Shown: one piece after another, positions 45,380-55,385 of the stretch
Position numbering within the stretch: the stretch's first letter is position 1
How the letters are laid out: each line of letters starts with the position of its first letter
From: Sporosarcina sp. JAI121
Lineage (GTDB): Bacteria > Bacillota > Bacilli > Bacillales_A > Planococcaceae
Assembly (NCBI RefSeq): GCF_013408665.1
Contig: NZ_JACCCL010000001.1
Location: forward strand, 124,001-188,000
Direction of reading: 5' to 3'
Length of the DNA: 64,000 bases
Translations under genes and position numbers: made by a program
The notes under the pieces: model-generated
What the model was told of the DNA's origin: nothing
Database searches by the model: none
Seen by the model: only the letters and a program-made list of their open reading frames with translations

Positions 45380-45416
45380 CGGAAGGCGCCTGAAAACAAG
45401 CCCCTTCCGATTTTTT
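45380..45416 (+). terminator. Terminator after the VOC gene
   Basis: CGGAAGG (45380-45386) pairs with CCTTCCG (45403-45409), followed by ATTTTTT. Confidence 0.8.
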
Positions 45417-45685
45417 ACATTGTCAGAATTGTTCCATATTTGACTTGGTAACTGTCACCCCAAAAAAACGTCAACATGAACTTGACGTGTCGATGGCGCT
45501 AGCGGGTGTGAAATCCATTAGTGAATTGGACAGTTCGGGATTTAGTAGAGGATAAAAAGAGAGAAAACGGAAGATCCCTCGGTTGGGGACCTTCCGTTTT
45601 CAATTGTCGGCTTCTAGTTTGCCGAATTGCACTTCCAGTTTATCGAATTGTCCTAGCGATCCGGACGTCACCCAACCAATCACCC
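45417..45685. other. Intergenic region with a second hairpin
   Basis: GAAAACGGAAG (45563-45573) pairs with CTTCCGTTTTC (45591-45601), a likely bidirectional terminator facing the symporter gene. The rest contains a short GGCGCTAGCGGG-type piece and no recognisable gene. Confidence 0.5.
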
Positions 45686-47047
45686 TTATTGGTGTGCAAA
45701 CCATTTAAACACGCCTAGCGCATCAAGGAAAACTATAGTGATAGCGACAGGGGTCAAGTATTTCAAAAGGTAGAACCAAATGTTAAAGAAGACCTTTCCG
45801 ACTGTTGAGCCTTGCTTCATTTCATCGAATAAATCTGTTTTAGATACCTTCAATGGAATGAAGATAGAAATCAGTAATGCGCCAAGGGGCATCAAAACAT
45901 TGCTTGCTGCAAAATCGACTAAGTCGAATACCGTTTTATCGAAAAACTTTACATCAGCCATTACCCCGTAGGACAAACAAGAGGGGATTCCAACGATGAA
46001 AATTGCCATACCGATCAGCCAAGTGAATTTTTTTCGTTTGGAAGGATTATTTTTCGTCATGGTAGCGACAATAATTTCAACCATCGAAAATGCGGAGGTT
46101 AAAGCCGCGAATAAAAATAATACCAAAAATGCGATGAAGAAAAAGATGCCAAAGGGCATTTGATTGAAAACGGCTGGTAATACGGAAAAGATCAGAGTAG
46201 GGCCAGCATCCGGTTCAAGACCGAAAGAAAAAACGCCAGGGAAAATTGCTAGGCCGGCTAACAGAACGATAACGATATTCATTGAAATAATCGACATCGC
46301 AGATTTCGGTAAGTTTTGTGTTTTTGGAAGGTAAGAAGCATATGTGACCATGACTGACACACCTAAAGTGAGCGTAAAGAACGCTTGTCCTAGAGCGAAT
46401 AAAATCGTTTCAGATGTCAGTTTAGAGAAATCGGGAACAAGAAGAAATTTAACACCTTCCATCGCGCCATCCAGGCTGAGAGAGCGGGCAACGATGATAA
46501 TAAATAAAATGAGAAGGGCGGGCATCATAATCTTACTTGCTTTTTCGATACCTTTTTGAACACCTTGGGCTACAACAATTATTGTTAGCACCATAAAGAT
46601 CAGCTGACCAGCTAGCGTAGCGAATGGATTCGAGATAATCTGGCCGAATAACGGTCCGAACTGATTTTGCGAGAGACCGGAAATACCCCCGGTTACTGCT
46701 TTGAATAAATAGAGGATAATCCATCCACCAACGACACTATAAAATGACAAGACTAGGAAACTCGTAACAACACCGATAACGCCTGTAATATGCCAACCCG
46801 AATGGGGCGCGAATTTTTTGTAGGTTGTTATTGCATCACTTTGGCTTTTTCGGCCGAGGATAAATTCCCCGATTAAAAGAGGAAAACCTAATAATAGGGT
46901 GAATAACAAAAAGACTAGCAAAAAAGCCCCACCACCGCCTGTTCCGGCGACATAAGGGAATTTCCAAATAGCCCCTAGACCGATGGCTGAACCAGCAGCT
47001 GCTAATACAAACCCAATCTTTGACTTCCAATGTTCTTGCTGAGGCAT
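45686..47047 (-). CDS. Sodium:neurotransmitter symporter family protein
   Basis: With ATG 47047 the protein has 453 residues and about 11-12 membrane segments. The SNF/LeuT-type start is [20 protein letters not shown], then [20 protein letters not shown]. Bacterial relatives import amino acids such as tryptophan, tyrosine or leucine with sodium. AAAGGATTGACCTT is the ribosome binding region. It is a single gene with a terminator region downstream; its substrate is not predictable. Confidence 0.88.
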   Translation of the reverse strand: MPQQEHWKSKIGFVLAAAGSAIGLGAIWKFPYVAGTGGGGAFLLVFLLFTLLLGFPLLIGEFILGRKSQSDAITTYKKFAPHSGWHITGVIGVVTSFLVLSFYSVVGGWIILYLFKAVTGGISGLSQNQFGPLFGQIISNPFATLAGQLIFMVLTIIVVAQGVQKGIEKASKIMMPALLILFIIIVARSLSLDGAMEGVKFLLVPDFSKLTSETILFALGQAFFTLTLGVSVMVTYASYLPKTQNLPKSAMSIISMNIVIVLLAGLAIFPGVFSFGLEPDAGPTLIFSVLPAVFNQMPFGIFFFIAFLVLFLFAALTSAFSMVEIIVATMTKNNPSKRKKFTWLIGMAIFIVGIPSCLSYGVMADVKFFDKTVFDLVDFAASNVLMPLGALLISIFIPLKVSKTDLFDEMKQGSTVGKVFFNIWFYLLKYLTPVAITIVFLDALGVFKWFAHQ

Positions 47048-47183
47048 AAGGTCAATCCTTTCAAATAAGCGAAAATGTACATACTTGTAATTCAGTAGGT
47101 TTTTTATAATGGTAGCGTATTTTAGAGCCGCTGTCACTTAAATAACGGATTTCTAGGGGCCAATTTATACGGCTAAATGAACG

Positions 47184-47230
47184 AAAAGACTCCCTGCAAT
47201 TAATAAAAATTAAATGCAGGGAGTCTTTTT
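47184..47230. terminator. Terminator downstream of gltS
   Basis: AAAAGACTCCCTGCA pairs with TGCAGGGAGTCTTTTT around an AT-rich loop. On the minus strand it ends the hutG-gltS operon. Confidence 0.88.
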
Positions 47231-47233
47231 CCA

Positions 47234-48424
47234 TCAATTAAACAAGTTTATGGTTGTAATGATAATCGGCATCGCAAATACGTCGATGAGGAAAGCTCCG
47301 ACAATTGGAACGACGAGGTATGCCTTTGTCGAAGGGCCATATCTTTCCGTAACAGCCGCCATATTGGCCATTGCATTAGGAGTAGCTCCAAGGCCATGAC
47401 CTGTGAAACCGGCTACCATGATAGCTGCGTCGTAGTCTTTGCCTAGTATACGGAACAAGACGAAGATTCCGAAAAGGACGATGAAGACGACTTGGATGAA
47501 GACGATTACAAGTAGCGGAAGAGCCAAATCGGCAACTTCCCACAGTTTGATGCTCATTAATGCCATTGACAGGAAGATTCCTAATGTAACGTCGCTGATT
47601 AAGCCAATGCTCTTCATGTCGATTGCTTTTGGATTGATTTTGTCAACGATATTCCGAACGAGAACTGCAACGAACATGGCGCCTACGTAACCTGGCAGAA
47701 CGAATCCTGTTGCGGTTGAAAACAGTTCACCCAAATATGTGCCAAGTGCCATACAAAGTGTGATGAGTAAAATTTGTGCGAAGAACGAATCTGTTTGAAT
47801 CGGTTTTTCTTTCTCTTCTATAGGGAGCCCGAGATCCTCGTCGGTTTCCGACGGCTTGAGATTATGTTTTGTAATTAGATATTTGACCGTAGGACCGCCT
47901 ACGAGGCCTCCCGCAACAAGTCCGAATGTAGCTGCCGCGACTCCGATGGAAAGGGCTGAATTGATGCCCATATCTTCAAGGGTCTTACCGAATGCGGTGG
48001 CAGCTCCGTGTCCGCCTTCCATTGATACTGCTCCAGCCATCATTCCAATAAGTGGATGCAAGTCGAACAAATAAGCCATGGATACACCGATTGTATTTTG
48101 CGCGAGCGCTAAAAATCCACATGCAAGCCAGTAGATGACAAGGAGTTTTCCTCCAAGTTTGATGAGTTTAAAGCTTGCGCCTAACCCAATTGTTGTAAAG
48201 AATGTAAGCATGAATAAACTTTGCAGTGATGTATCAAGTGTAATTTCAAGCCAGCCGAGTGACTTGAAGATGGTCGCAAAAACAGCGAATAATAATCCGC
48301 CGACAACGGGAGCGGGTATACAGAATTTCCGTAAGAAACCAACCTTTTTAATTAAAACCATCCCTAAAGTCAGTAATGCGATGGAAAGGAATATCGTGGA
48401 GACTTGATTAAGAACTAGCGTCAT
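47234..48424 (-). CDS. gltS: Sodium/glutamate symporter GltS
   Basis: The 396-residue protein has the GltS architecture of two inverted halves. Typical segments include IPAPVVGGLLFAVFATIF, GAVSMEGGHGAATAFGKTLE and GFTGHGLGATPNAMANM. It moves glutamate with sodium. Its start overlaps the hutG end by 17 bases, so histidine-derived glutamate and its transport are linked. Export of surplus glutamate is a possible role, but uptake is the known one. Confidence 0.92.
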   Translation of the reverse strand: MTLVLNQVSTIFLSIALLTLGMVLIKKVGFLRKFCIPAPVVGGLLFAVFATIFKSLGWLEITLDTSLQSLFMLTFFTTIGLGASFKLIKLGGKLLVIYWLACGFLALAQNTIGVSMAYLFDLHPLIGMMAGAVSMEGGHGAATAFGKTLEDMGINSALSIGVAAATFGLVAGGLVGGPTVKYLITKHNLKPSETDEDLGLPIEEKEKPIQTDSFFAQILLITLCMALGTYLGELFSTATGFVLPGYVGAMFVAVLVRNIVDKINPKAIDMKSIGLISDVTLGIFLSMALMSIKLWEVADLALPLLVIVFIQVVFIVLFGIFVLFRILGKDYDAAIMVAGFTGHGLGATPNAMANMAAVTERYGPSTKAYLVVPIVGAFLIDVFAMPIIITTINLFN

Positions 48425-49391
48425 GAATTTCCCCTCCTAAAAAAGTTGTAATTGCTTCATTTGTTAAGTAAGCACCAAGTTTTACTGTACGGTTGTTTTC
48501 ATCCAAAACCGGATTCACTTCCGAAATATCAAACGACAGTGTTTTTTCATGTGAAGTAACTGTTCGAATGATTGAACGGACAACGGAAGGATCTAATCCG
48601 AATGGTGAAGGGGCACTGACACCCGGTGCGAAGGCCGCGTTCAGAACATCCGTGCATAAGGTTAGAAAAATATAATCATGCCGGTCGATGAATTGTTTGA
48701 GATCCGATGTTAGTTTGTCCATATTTCCGATATGCATATTCTCTTCATATTCGTATTTGACGCCGAGCCTGTCAGCTGTATCGAACAGTTCCTGCGTATT
48801 CCCGTAGCGCTGGATTCCAACGACGAAATAACTGCTCCTGTTGTCATGCTCCAGGATTTGTTTGAACATCGTGCCGGAACTTGGTTGTTCGTTGTATGAG
48901 CGTAAGTCGAAATGGGCATCTATGTTAATAATCCCGAGCGATGCATTTTCACCGATTGATTTCCGAACACCGAGATAATGTCCGTAAGCGGTTTCATGAC
49001 CGCCGCCAAGAATAATCGGTGTCATTTTTTTCTGTAATGCCTTTGCGACTGTGTCGCCCAGCCGTTGTTGAGCTTTTTCCAGATTGGTATCCGTGTATTG
49101 AATATTTCCGACATCGACAAGACGTTTAGTAACCGGGAATTTCCAAGGTAGTTTTGCCAATTCACTGCGTAATGCATTTGGCGCTTTAGCCGCACCAAGT
49201 TGCCCTTTGTTACGGCGGACGCCTTCTTCACTTTCAAAACCGATGATTGCACACGTATCGGGTAATTGTGGGACGACCTCGATATCTACTGATTCAATGA
49301 TTTGATGATAACGGAAACTTGTTCTATTTTCAGTATGGTCCGTACGTCCCGACCATACATGTTCATCTACTTTTGTAAGCAATTGCGCCAC
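48408..49391 (-). CDS. hutG: Formimidoylglutamase HutG
   Basis: The 327-residue arginase-fold enzyme hydrolyses formimidoyl-glutamate to glutamate in histidine degradation. Metal motifs are GGGHETAYGHYLGVRK and NIDAHFDLR. The third motif reads LTLCTDVLNAAFAPGVSAPS, where many arginase-family proteins have D-x-D. GTG 49391 is listed, though its AAAGG site is very close; TTG 49382 has better spacing. The other hut genes (hutH, hutU, hutI) are not in the window. The LysR gene on the other strand is a likely regulator. Confidence 0.88.
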   Translation of the reverse strand: MAQLLTKVDEHVWSGRTDHTENRTSFRYHQIIESVDIEVVPQLPDTCAIIGFESEEGVRRNKGQLGAAKAPNALRSELAKLPWKFPVTKRLVDVGNIQYTDTNLEKAQQRLGDTVAKALQKKMTPIILGGGHETAYGHYLGVRKSIGENASLGIINIDAHFDLRSYNEQPSSGTMFKQILEHDNRSSYFVVGIQRYGNTQELFDTADRLGVKYEYEENMHIGNMDKLTSDLKQFIDRHDYIFLTLCTDVLNAAFAPGVSAPSPFGLDPSVVRSIIRTVTSHEKTLSFDISEVNPVLDENNRTVKLGAYLTNEAITTFLGGEIHDASS

Positions 49392-49474
49392 CCTTTCTGA
49401 ACCTTCTGATATAACATTGCTTGTTAATTATAAAGTACATGATTTATTAATTCTAATATATAATTACTATATAC

Positions 49475-49493
49475 TTATAGCCCATGACTATAA
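49475..49493. promoter_or_regulatory. LysR-type binding motif between hutG and the LysR gene
   Basis: TTATAGCCCATGACTATAA is an interrupted palindrome (TTATAG-N7-CTATAA) and fits the T-N11-A pattern of LysR sites. It lies 21 bases before the LysR start in a divergent intergenic region. Confidence 0.5.
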
Positions 49494-49514
49494 TTGGGGA
49501 GAGGTGAAGATAGT

Positions 49515-50408
49515 ATGGATCTAAAGCAGTTAAATTATTTTGTTACAGTCGTGGATTATATGAGTTTTTCCAAAGCGGCAGAGAAGCTGCATATTTCCCA
49601 ACCATCATTAAGTAACGCCATAAAAAACCTGGAAAGGGACCTGGGGTTTCAAATTATTGAACGCAGCACGAGAAATAGCAGACTGACGGAAGCGGGAGAG
49701 GTTTTATATAGCAGGGCGAATCATCTTTTATCAGAAATGGCGATTTTAAAGAAAGAAATGGAAGAAGTGAAGATTGTCGGAAAAGGGGAACTCCAAATCG
49801 GCATGATTGAATCAGTGAAGTATTGGATTCCAAAAGTGATTTTTCGATACAATGAGCGTTTTTCCGATATGCATATTCAGTTGACGGAAGTATTGGGTGG
49901 TGATGATGTGAGGAATTCGCTGAGAAAATATGAAACGCATGCCATTATCACGAATCAGCAAATCAAAGAAGCGGATATAGAAACGGTCCCGCTGTACAAG
50001 GAAAAACTTGTTTTGGTCCTTCATAAAAGCCATTCATTGGCTGGGAGGGAATTGATTACGTTGAGTGAGTTGGAGCATGAGCCGTTCATCATAAGTACCG
50101 AGGGATTTCAGACGAGGGAGGATATATTGCGTGCTTTTGAAATGGAAGATATTGTACCCACAGTCAAGTATGAAATTGAGCGTTTCGAAACGGCATTAAG
50201 TTTAGTGAGCGAAAACTTGGGCATTGCATTCATTCCTGAAAATTACTTACAAGGACCATATGACCTTTCAATCGTCAGTAAAATTATCGGTTCCCCGGCA
50301 CTTGAGAGAACTGTGTATTTGACGTACATGAAAAACCGGTATGTATCTCCTTCTATAAAATCATTCATAACAGAAGTGGAGAGTTTTTTTCTTGTACAAG
50401 GACACTAA
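49515..50408 (+). CDS. LysR family transcriptional regulator
   Basis: With ATG 49515, behind GAGAGGTG, the regulator has 297 residues. It has an N-terminal winged helix (LNYFVTVVDYMSFSKAAEKL, then HISQPSLSNAIKNLERDLG) and a periplasmic-binding-like effector domain. It is divergent from hutG-gltS, so control of that operon by histidine-pathway intermediates or glutamate is likely. A terminator follows. Confidence 0.88.
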   Translation: MDLKQLNYFVTVVDYMSFSKAAEKLHISQPSLSNAIKNLERDLGFQIIERSTRNSRLTEAGEVLYSRANHLLSEMAILKKEMEEVKIVGKGELQIGMIESVKYWIPKVIFRYNERFSDMHIQLTEVLGGDDVRNSLRKYETHAIITNQQIKEADIETVPLYKEKLVLVLHKSHSLAGRELITLSELEHEPFIISTEGFQTREDILRAFEMEDIVPTVKYEIERFETALSLVSENLGIAFIPENYLQGPYDLSIVSKIIGSPALERTVYLTYMKNRYVSPSIKSFITEVESFFLVQGH

Positions 50409-50417
50409 CCAATTCAA

Positions 50418-50466
50418 AAAAGGGTTGTATCATCAGTCGGAAAATGATTGATGATACAACCCTTTT
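50418..50466. terminator. Long terminator hairpin after the LysR gene
   Basis: AAAAGGGTTGTATCATCA pairs perfectly with TGATGATACAACCCTTTT. It serves the LysR gene and, from the other side, the AIM24-family gene. Confidence 0.92.
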
Positions 50467-50513
50467 AGCTTGGGGTATTTTGGATATAGTCCATCCTAAT
50501 GTTTACGTAATAA

Positions 50514-51311
50514 TCATTTCCCGCCGAGCATATTGAACAAGCCGCCCGCAATACTGCCCTCATCGCGAGATCCTCCGCCTGGTGTTTGCGGTGCAGCTGC
50601 AAAGACACGGCTTGCAAGTCTTGAGAAGGGAAGCGATTGGACCCAGACTGTTCCGGGACCGCGCAGTGTCGCAAAGAACAGTCCTTCGCCGCCGAACAGT
50701 GCCGTTTTCACGCCTTTCACCATTTCGATGTTGTAGTCAACGTCATGCGTCATGGCGACAAGACATCCTGTGTCGACACGTAATACTTCGCCAGGTTGAA
50801 GAATTTTCTCGATAATCGTCCCTCCGGCGTGGACGAATGTCATGCCGTCGCCTTCCAGCTTTTGCATGATGAACCCTTCACCGCCGAAAAATCCGGCGCC
50901 GAGTTTGCGCTGGAATTCGATGCCGACGGATACGCCCTTGGCGGCAGCAAGAAATGCATCTTTTTGGCAGATGATTTTGCCGTCATGTTCACTTAAATCC
51001 ATCGGGATAATTTTACCAGGGTAAGGGGAGGCGAAAGAGACGTGCTTCTTTCCCGATCCAGTATTCGTGAATGTTGTCATGAAGAGACTTTCCCCGGTCA
51101 ACATGCGTTTACCAGCTCCCATCAGTTTTCCCATGATTCCTCCGCCCGAAGTGCCGGACCCGTCACCGAAAATCGTTTCCATATCGATACCGTCTTCCAT
51201 CATCATTAGAGCGCCTGCTTCTGCCACGACCGTTTCCTGTGGATCAAGCTCCACCTCTACAAATTGCATATCATCGCCATGTATTTTGTAATCGATTTCG
51301 TGGTTGTTCAT
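50514..51311 (-). CDS. AIM24 family protein (TIGR00266 type)
   Basis: The 265-residue protein is rich in beta structure and Gly repeats ([71 protein letters not shown]). It belongs to the AIM24/TIGR00266 family, whose function in bacteria is unknown. It has no signal peptide or membrane segment, and it ends in a glycine-rich tail. It is a single gene facing LysR. Confidence 0.82.
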   Translation of the reverse strand: MNNHEIDYKIHGDDMQFVEVELDPQETVVAEAGALMMMEDGIDMETIFGDGSGTSGGGIMGKLMGAGKRMLTGESLFMTTFTNTGSGKKHVSFASPYPGKIIPMDLSEHDGKIICQKDAFLAAAKGVSVGIEFQRKLGAGFFGGEGFIMQKLEGDGMTFVHAGGTIIEKILQPGEVLRVDTGCLVAMTHDVDYNIEMVKGVKTALFGGEGLFFATLRGPGTVWVQSLPFSRLASRVFAAAPQTPGGGSRDEGSIAGGLFNMLGGK

Positions 51312-51404
51312 CGCTTCTTGTTCCTCCTCAAGATAAGTTTTCTTCTACCAAATCATACGAAATAAATAGAAAAAAGTTTCAAAAATCAACGAGAAAAAGT
51401 CTGA

Positions 51405-52289
51405 TCACCCTTTTGAGTCCACGTAGCTCCAAACTTTATAGGCGAGCTCATGGGCTTCCGGTTCGTGGGATAGCCCGACGAAAGCTTCCCGGAATGAACG
51501 GACGACGGATTCAAGTACGAATACTCGCGGACATTCGGTGCGTAGTTCATCCAGCAGGAATTGAACGTATTGTTTGGCAGCGGGCCGAGTTTCTTCCCCG
51601 AGTAATTCCAGAAAACCAGTAAGCCGTTCGAGTAATTGTGCCTTTGTTTCCATTTCTTCTCCTTGATCGCTGTTTAACTTGTGAAATACATCTTCGTGTA
51701 AAAATATATCATTTGCATCTATCATACCCGAAATGATGGAATCGATTTTCCGCATTACGAAACTCACCAGTTTTGATGTGTCAATTTCCTCTTTCGATAC
51801 GGCTGACCATACATGTAGCAATTGTTGCATCATTCCGAAGAACATAACCGCGCAATCAGCTGCATGGGGCGCCACTTCTTTGCCGTACACATCCACCAGC
51901 CTTTTTGATAACCAAGAAAATTCAGCTAAGAACATGTTTTTGATGAAAGTTTTTAAATCGTCATCACCGGAATGGAAGACCGCCTCATATATTGGCAACA
52001 GGTTTTGTTCACGATTCACATGCATGCGGATTGATATCTGTTCAATTAGAATGTTTTTATCCGAAAGGTCCTGTCCGATTAGCAATTCACGTCTTCTCAC
52101 GGAGGCCTCATTGCGTGCGTGTTCCAGTATCGCTATAAGGCATTCATTCTTGGATGAAAAGTAATTGTAGAAAGTCCCTTTTGAAATGCGGGATTCGTCT
52201 AAAATATCTTGAACTGACGTAGTGGAAAATCCTTTATTTATAAAAAGTCGCTGTGCTGTCAACAAAACCTGACGTTTTCGCTCATTCAT
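51405..52289 (-). CDS. TetR family transcriptional regulator
   Basis: With ATG 52289 the protein has 294 residues. It has the N-terminal TetR helix-turn-helix (RQVLLTAQRLFINKGFSTTS, then VQDILDESRISKGTFYNYFS). The C-terminal ligand domain is longer than usual (about 230 residues). It is divergent from an MFS multidrug transporter, the standard arrangement of an efflux regulator. AAGGGTGATTAT is the ribosome binding region. Confidence 0.88.
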   Translation of the reverse strand: MNERKRQVLLTAQRLFINKGFSTTSVQDILDESRISKGTFYNYFSSKNECLIAILEHARNEASVRRRELLIGQDLSDKNILIEQISIRMHVNREQNLLPIYEAVFHSGDDDLKTFIKNMFLAEFSWLSKRLVDVYGKEVAPHAADCAVMFFGMMQQLLHVWSAVSKEEIDTSKLVSFVMRKIDSIISGMIDANDIFLHEDVFHKLNSDQGEEMETKAQLLERLTGFLELLGEETRPAAKQYVQFLLDELRTECPRVFVLESVVRSFREAFVGLSHEPEAHELAYKVWSYVDSKG

Positions 52290-52577
52290 ATAATCACCCT
52301 TACTTCGTAGTTGGTTCTTGATTCCGTTCGATCTAGTCCGTGGAGACAAACAGATTCGAGTCTGTACCCTCGTTCATTTCTAAGAAAAGAAGCTTACTTT
52401 ATACTGTTGGTATATTTTTATATTATCTTTAAAACATTACTGTGGCAATGAAATTAAGTTTTTTTAAATGGAAGCGTTTACGTTGGTTGCATTTTTTGGA
52501 CTATCGGTATAATATATTCAACATGATGTACTAAGGGTACAAATTCTATACGGGAAGTATTAATAGGGGGAAGGAAT
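52290..52577 (+). promoter_or_regulatory. Control region between the TetR and MFS genes
   Basis: A good -10 (TATAAT, 52508-52513) lies 65 bases before the MFS start; the -35 is unclear (TTGGTT at 52483, spacing 19). GTACTAAGGGTAC is a small palindrome between the -10 and the start and could be an operator. A degenerate cre-like site (TGGAAGCGTTTACG, 52469-52482) matches 12 of 14 positions. Confidence 0.35.
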
Positions 52578-54086
52578 ATGGAAATTAAAGAAATGCATCA
52601 AAAACCGCCTTATGGCATGATAGCGATTTTGTTTATAGGCGCATTCGTTGCCCTATTGAATAATACATTGTTGAACGTTGCGTTGCCGACTATTATGGTT
52701 GAATTCGATGTGAAACCGTCCGTTGTTCAATGGCTGACGACCGGGTATATGCTTATCAACGGTATTTTAATACCGGCAAGTGCGTTCTTCATTCAAAAAT
52801 TCACAAATAGGAAATTATTCTTAACGGCCATGGTGCTGTTCACTCTGGGAACATTATTAGCAATGCTTGCACCATCATTTGGCGTGCTTGTTGCAGCTCG
52901 GATGATTCAGGCAGCGGGGTCTGCCATGATGATGCCACTCCTTATGAACGTTATGCTTACGGCATTTCCGATTGAGCGACGGGGAACTGCAATGGGGATT
53001 TTCGGGCTTGTAATGATTACCGCACCGGCAATTGGTCCAACTTTGTCAGGTTGGATAATCGAGCATTATACATGGCGTACACTTTTCGGTATCGTTTTAC
53101 CGTTTTCAATTCTGACACTCATTTATGCGTTCTTTAAATTACGCAACATTACACCGAACCGCGACATGAAATTGGATGTATTTTCACTTATATTGTCGAG
53201 TATCGGTTTTGGCGGACTCCTATACGGTTTCAGTTCAGCGGGTGATAAAGGATGGGATTCGCCGCTTGTTTATGGAACTATCATTGTCGGTGCCATCGCC
53301 CTCGTAACGTTCATCGTGCGTCAACTGCGTATGGATGATCCGATGCTGGATTTCAAGATCTACATGCATCCGATGTTCGCCTTATCGTCGGCAATCTCGA
53401 TTGTCCTATCGGTTGCAATGTTCTCCGGTATGATCCTTACGCCGCTATATGTCCAGACAATTCGAGGCATTTCACCGTTCCATTCAGGATTGCTGATGTT
53501 GCCGGGTGCGATTGTAATGGGGCTTATGTCGCCAATAACTGGGCGTTTATTCGATAAGTATGGTGCAAGGGTTTTGGCGGTGATCGGTCTTGCCATTACA
53601 GTTATATCAACATTCTATTTGAGTAGACTTAGTATGGAGTCTGGTTATTACTACCTTATGACAATTTATACGATCCGCATGTTCGGGATTTCAATGGTCA
53701 TGATGCCAGTTATGACGAATGGATTGAATCAATTGCCGATGATCTCGAATCCGCACGGAACAGCAATGAATAACACGTTGCAACAGGTATCCGGTGCAAT
53801 CGGTTCAGCGATTCTGTTAACAATCATGACGAAACGGATGGAATCGACGGGTGCTGAGCTATTTGCGGAAGCCCAAGCAACTGGTAATGCCCCGACAACT
53901 GCTGAGGGATTAGCGAAATTAAAAGAGCAACTTGAAGCGCAAGCGATGCTGGACGGCATCAATTTTTCGTTTTTCATATCGACGATCGTCGCAATAGTTG
54001 CCTTGGTTTTATCGTTCTTCATGAAACGTGTTATGCAACCAACAAACCAAAAATCATCTACAGAATCCGGGGAAAGCAAACAATAA
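52578..54086 (+). CDS. MFS multidrug efflux transporter, DHA2 family
   Basis: The 502-residue protein has about 14 membrane segments and DHA2/EmrB motifs: LNNTLLNVALPTIMVEFDVK, VQWLTTGYMLINGILIPASA and GIFGLVMITAPAIGPTLSGW. The substrate is likely a drug or other lipophilic compound. It is divergent from the TetR gene, which probably represses it. GGGGGAAGG precedes the ATG. A terminator follows. Confidence 0.9.
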   Translation: MEIKEMHQKPPYGMIAILFIGAFVALLNNTLLNVALPTIMVEFDVKPSVVQWLTTGYMLINGILIPASAFFIQKFTNRKLFLTAMVLFTLGTLLAMLAPSFGVLVAARMIQAAGSAMMMPLLMNVMLTAFPIERRGTAMGIFGLVMITAPAIGPTLSGWIIEHYTWRTLFGIVLPFSILTLIYAFFKLRNITPNRDMKLDVFSLILSSIGFGGLLYGFSSAGDKGWDSPLVYGTIIVGAIALVTFIVRQLRMDDPMLDFKIYMHPMFALSSAISIVLSVAMFSGMILTPLYVQTIRGISPFHSGLLMLPGAIVMGLMSPITGRLFDKYGARVLAVIGLAITVISTFYLSRLSMESGYYYLMTIYTIRMFGISMVMMPVMTNGLNQLPMISNPHGTAMNNTLQQVSGAIGSAILLTIMTKRMESTGAELFAEAQATGNAPTTAEGLAKLKEQLEAQAMLDGINFSFFISTIVAIVALVLSFFMKRVMQPTNQKSSTESGESKQ

Positions 54087-54104
54087 GCAATTGAAAACTG
54101 TCTG

Positions 54105-54144
54105 CTCCGCATGGGTATATATATCCGTAATGCGGAGTTTTTTT
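54105..54144 (+). terminator. Terminator after the MFS gene
   Basis: CTCCGCAT pairs with ATGCGGAG around a loop of about 17 bases, followed by TTTTTTT. Confidence 0.88.
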
Positions 54145-54239
54145 GTTTCTGTTATTATTAAGTATGATGTGAGTATATAGATTGAACATATGAATGCAGC
54201 GGAGGCCAGCCGTAGCGCTGAAACGGATGCAAGGTATTC

Positions 54240-54268
54240 TTAATTCAATTTATATAAAAACGTATAAT
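54240..54268 (+). promoter_or_regulatory. Candidate sigma-A promoter of the SEC-C gene
   Basis: A perfect TATAAT (54263-54268) is spaced 17 bases from a weak -35 (TTAATT, 54240-54245), about 23 bases before the start codon. Confidence 0.4.
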
Positions 54269-54290
54269 TGTATTGTAAGGACGTGGGAAA

Positions 54291-55334
54291 ATGATTGGAA
54301 GAAATGATCCGTGTCCATGCCGGAGCGGGAAAAAATATAAGAAATGTTGTGCCGGGAAAGATGAGGCGCCTCTCGAGGCACTAATTGACGAGGAACTCGA
54401 GCGTATTGTCCTTGGCGCATATGAGCAAACGACGAGCCCGGCAGATATGTCGGAATTTGAAAGCTACAGAAGACACTGGAAAAGTAAACTTGGAAAACTG
54501 GTGGGGCCGGACGATATTGAAGAGGCTGTCAGTGAATACTTTCTGTTCATTGCCCGGCAGGACTTGTGGAAGCGTCATCTCCTCAGGACGTTAAATAATC
54601 CATTGAGAAGTAAAGTTCGTTCTGTTTTGGAGTTATGGAAAAACCCCATTGTCTTGTTCGGCAAGGTGAAAGAGGAACAGGAAGACTATGTTGTTGTCCA
54701 AGAAATTCTTGGCAAAGCTTCATACAAGCTGGAAAAGAAACAGGAGATGCTACTGGAAGAACATGCATTCATATTCGGAGTAGTCCTCCCTGATAATCGA
54801 AATCAGGAAAATGACATTTACGTGATTTCGTCACTAATGTTCATTAATGATCGGAATGGTTCATTCGAAAAGCAGATAATTGAACTCGCGGAATCAAGCG
54901 GATTCGCTAACAGCCTGGAGTTCTATAAAAAGCATATGGCGGATATATATGAAATTCTGCTTGCGAGGGATTCTCGCACAGTTAATGAACTCATAGAACA
55001 TGACTTTACACCGGTTCAGCAAGAAGTCATCGAAATTCTCGATAAAATGCTAGAATTAAGAAATACAAGGCAGGAAGCGCGAGAATTACTAAGGAATATT
55101 GTAGTGACGTACTTCTTGAGAGAACAGCCCAATTTCCGTAAACCTGGTGTTATTGCCGCGGCAGTGTTTTTCGTTGCGGTCGATTTGGGAATGGTGGAAG
55201 ATGAAAAAATGCCGAATGTTGAAATCGCTAAGCTGTTCGACGTGTCTACAGGCTCCATGACCAAACACGCAGACAAAATCCGTGAATTCATCATGGAAAT
55301 ATACGAACAGAGCCGAAATAAAACGGTTGAATAA
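54291..55334 (+). CDS. SEC-C motif protein with a cyclin/TFIIB-like C-terminal segment
   Basis: The 347-residue protein begins with a SEC-C zinc motif (GRNDPCPCRSGKKYKKCCAG), as found at the end of SecA and in many small proteins. The middle is helical and unassigned. The C-terminal part, KPGVIAAAVFFVAVDLGMVE followed by EIAKLFDVSTGSMTKHADKI, looks like a helix-turn-helix in which IAAA and the later eIA..f.VS resemble TFIIB-type cyclin repeats. Function is unknown; a nucleic-acid or ribosome-associated role is possible. It has its own promoter and terminator. Confidence 0.75.
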   Translation: MIGRNDPCPCRSGKKYKKCCAGKDEAPLEALIDEELERIVLGAYEQTTSPADMSEFESYRRHWKSKLGKLVGPDDIEEAVSEYFLFIARQDLWKRHLLRTLNNPLRSKVRSVLELWKNPIVLFGKVKEEQEDYVVVQEILGKASYKLEKKQEMLLEEHAFIFGVVLPDNRNQENDIYVISSLMFINDRNGSFEKQIIELAESSGFANSLEFYKKHMADIYEILLARDSRTVNELIEHDFTPVQQEVIEILDKMLELRNTRQEARELLRNIVVTYFLREQPNFRKPGVIAAAVFFVAVDLGMVEDEKMPNVEIAKLFDVSTGSMTKHADKIREFIMEIYEQSRNKTVE

Positions 55335-55385
55335 TTCTGTACAAAGCATATACAGAGAGTTAGATGAATAGGTTGGAAGTGGATT

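Noticed and set aside
52469..52482. cre site upstream of the MFS gene
   Set aside because: TGGAAGCGTTTACG mismatches the consensus at two positions, and drug efflux genes are not usual CcpA targets.
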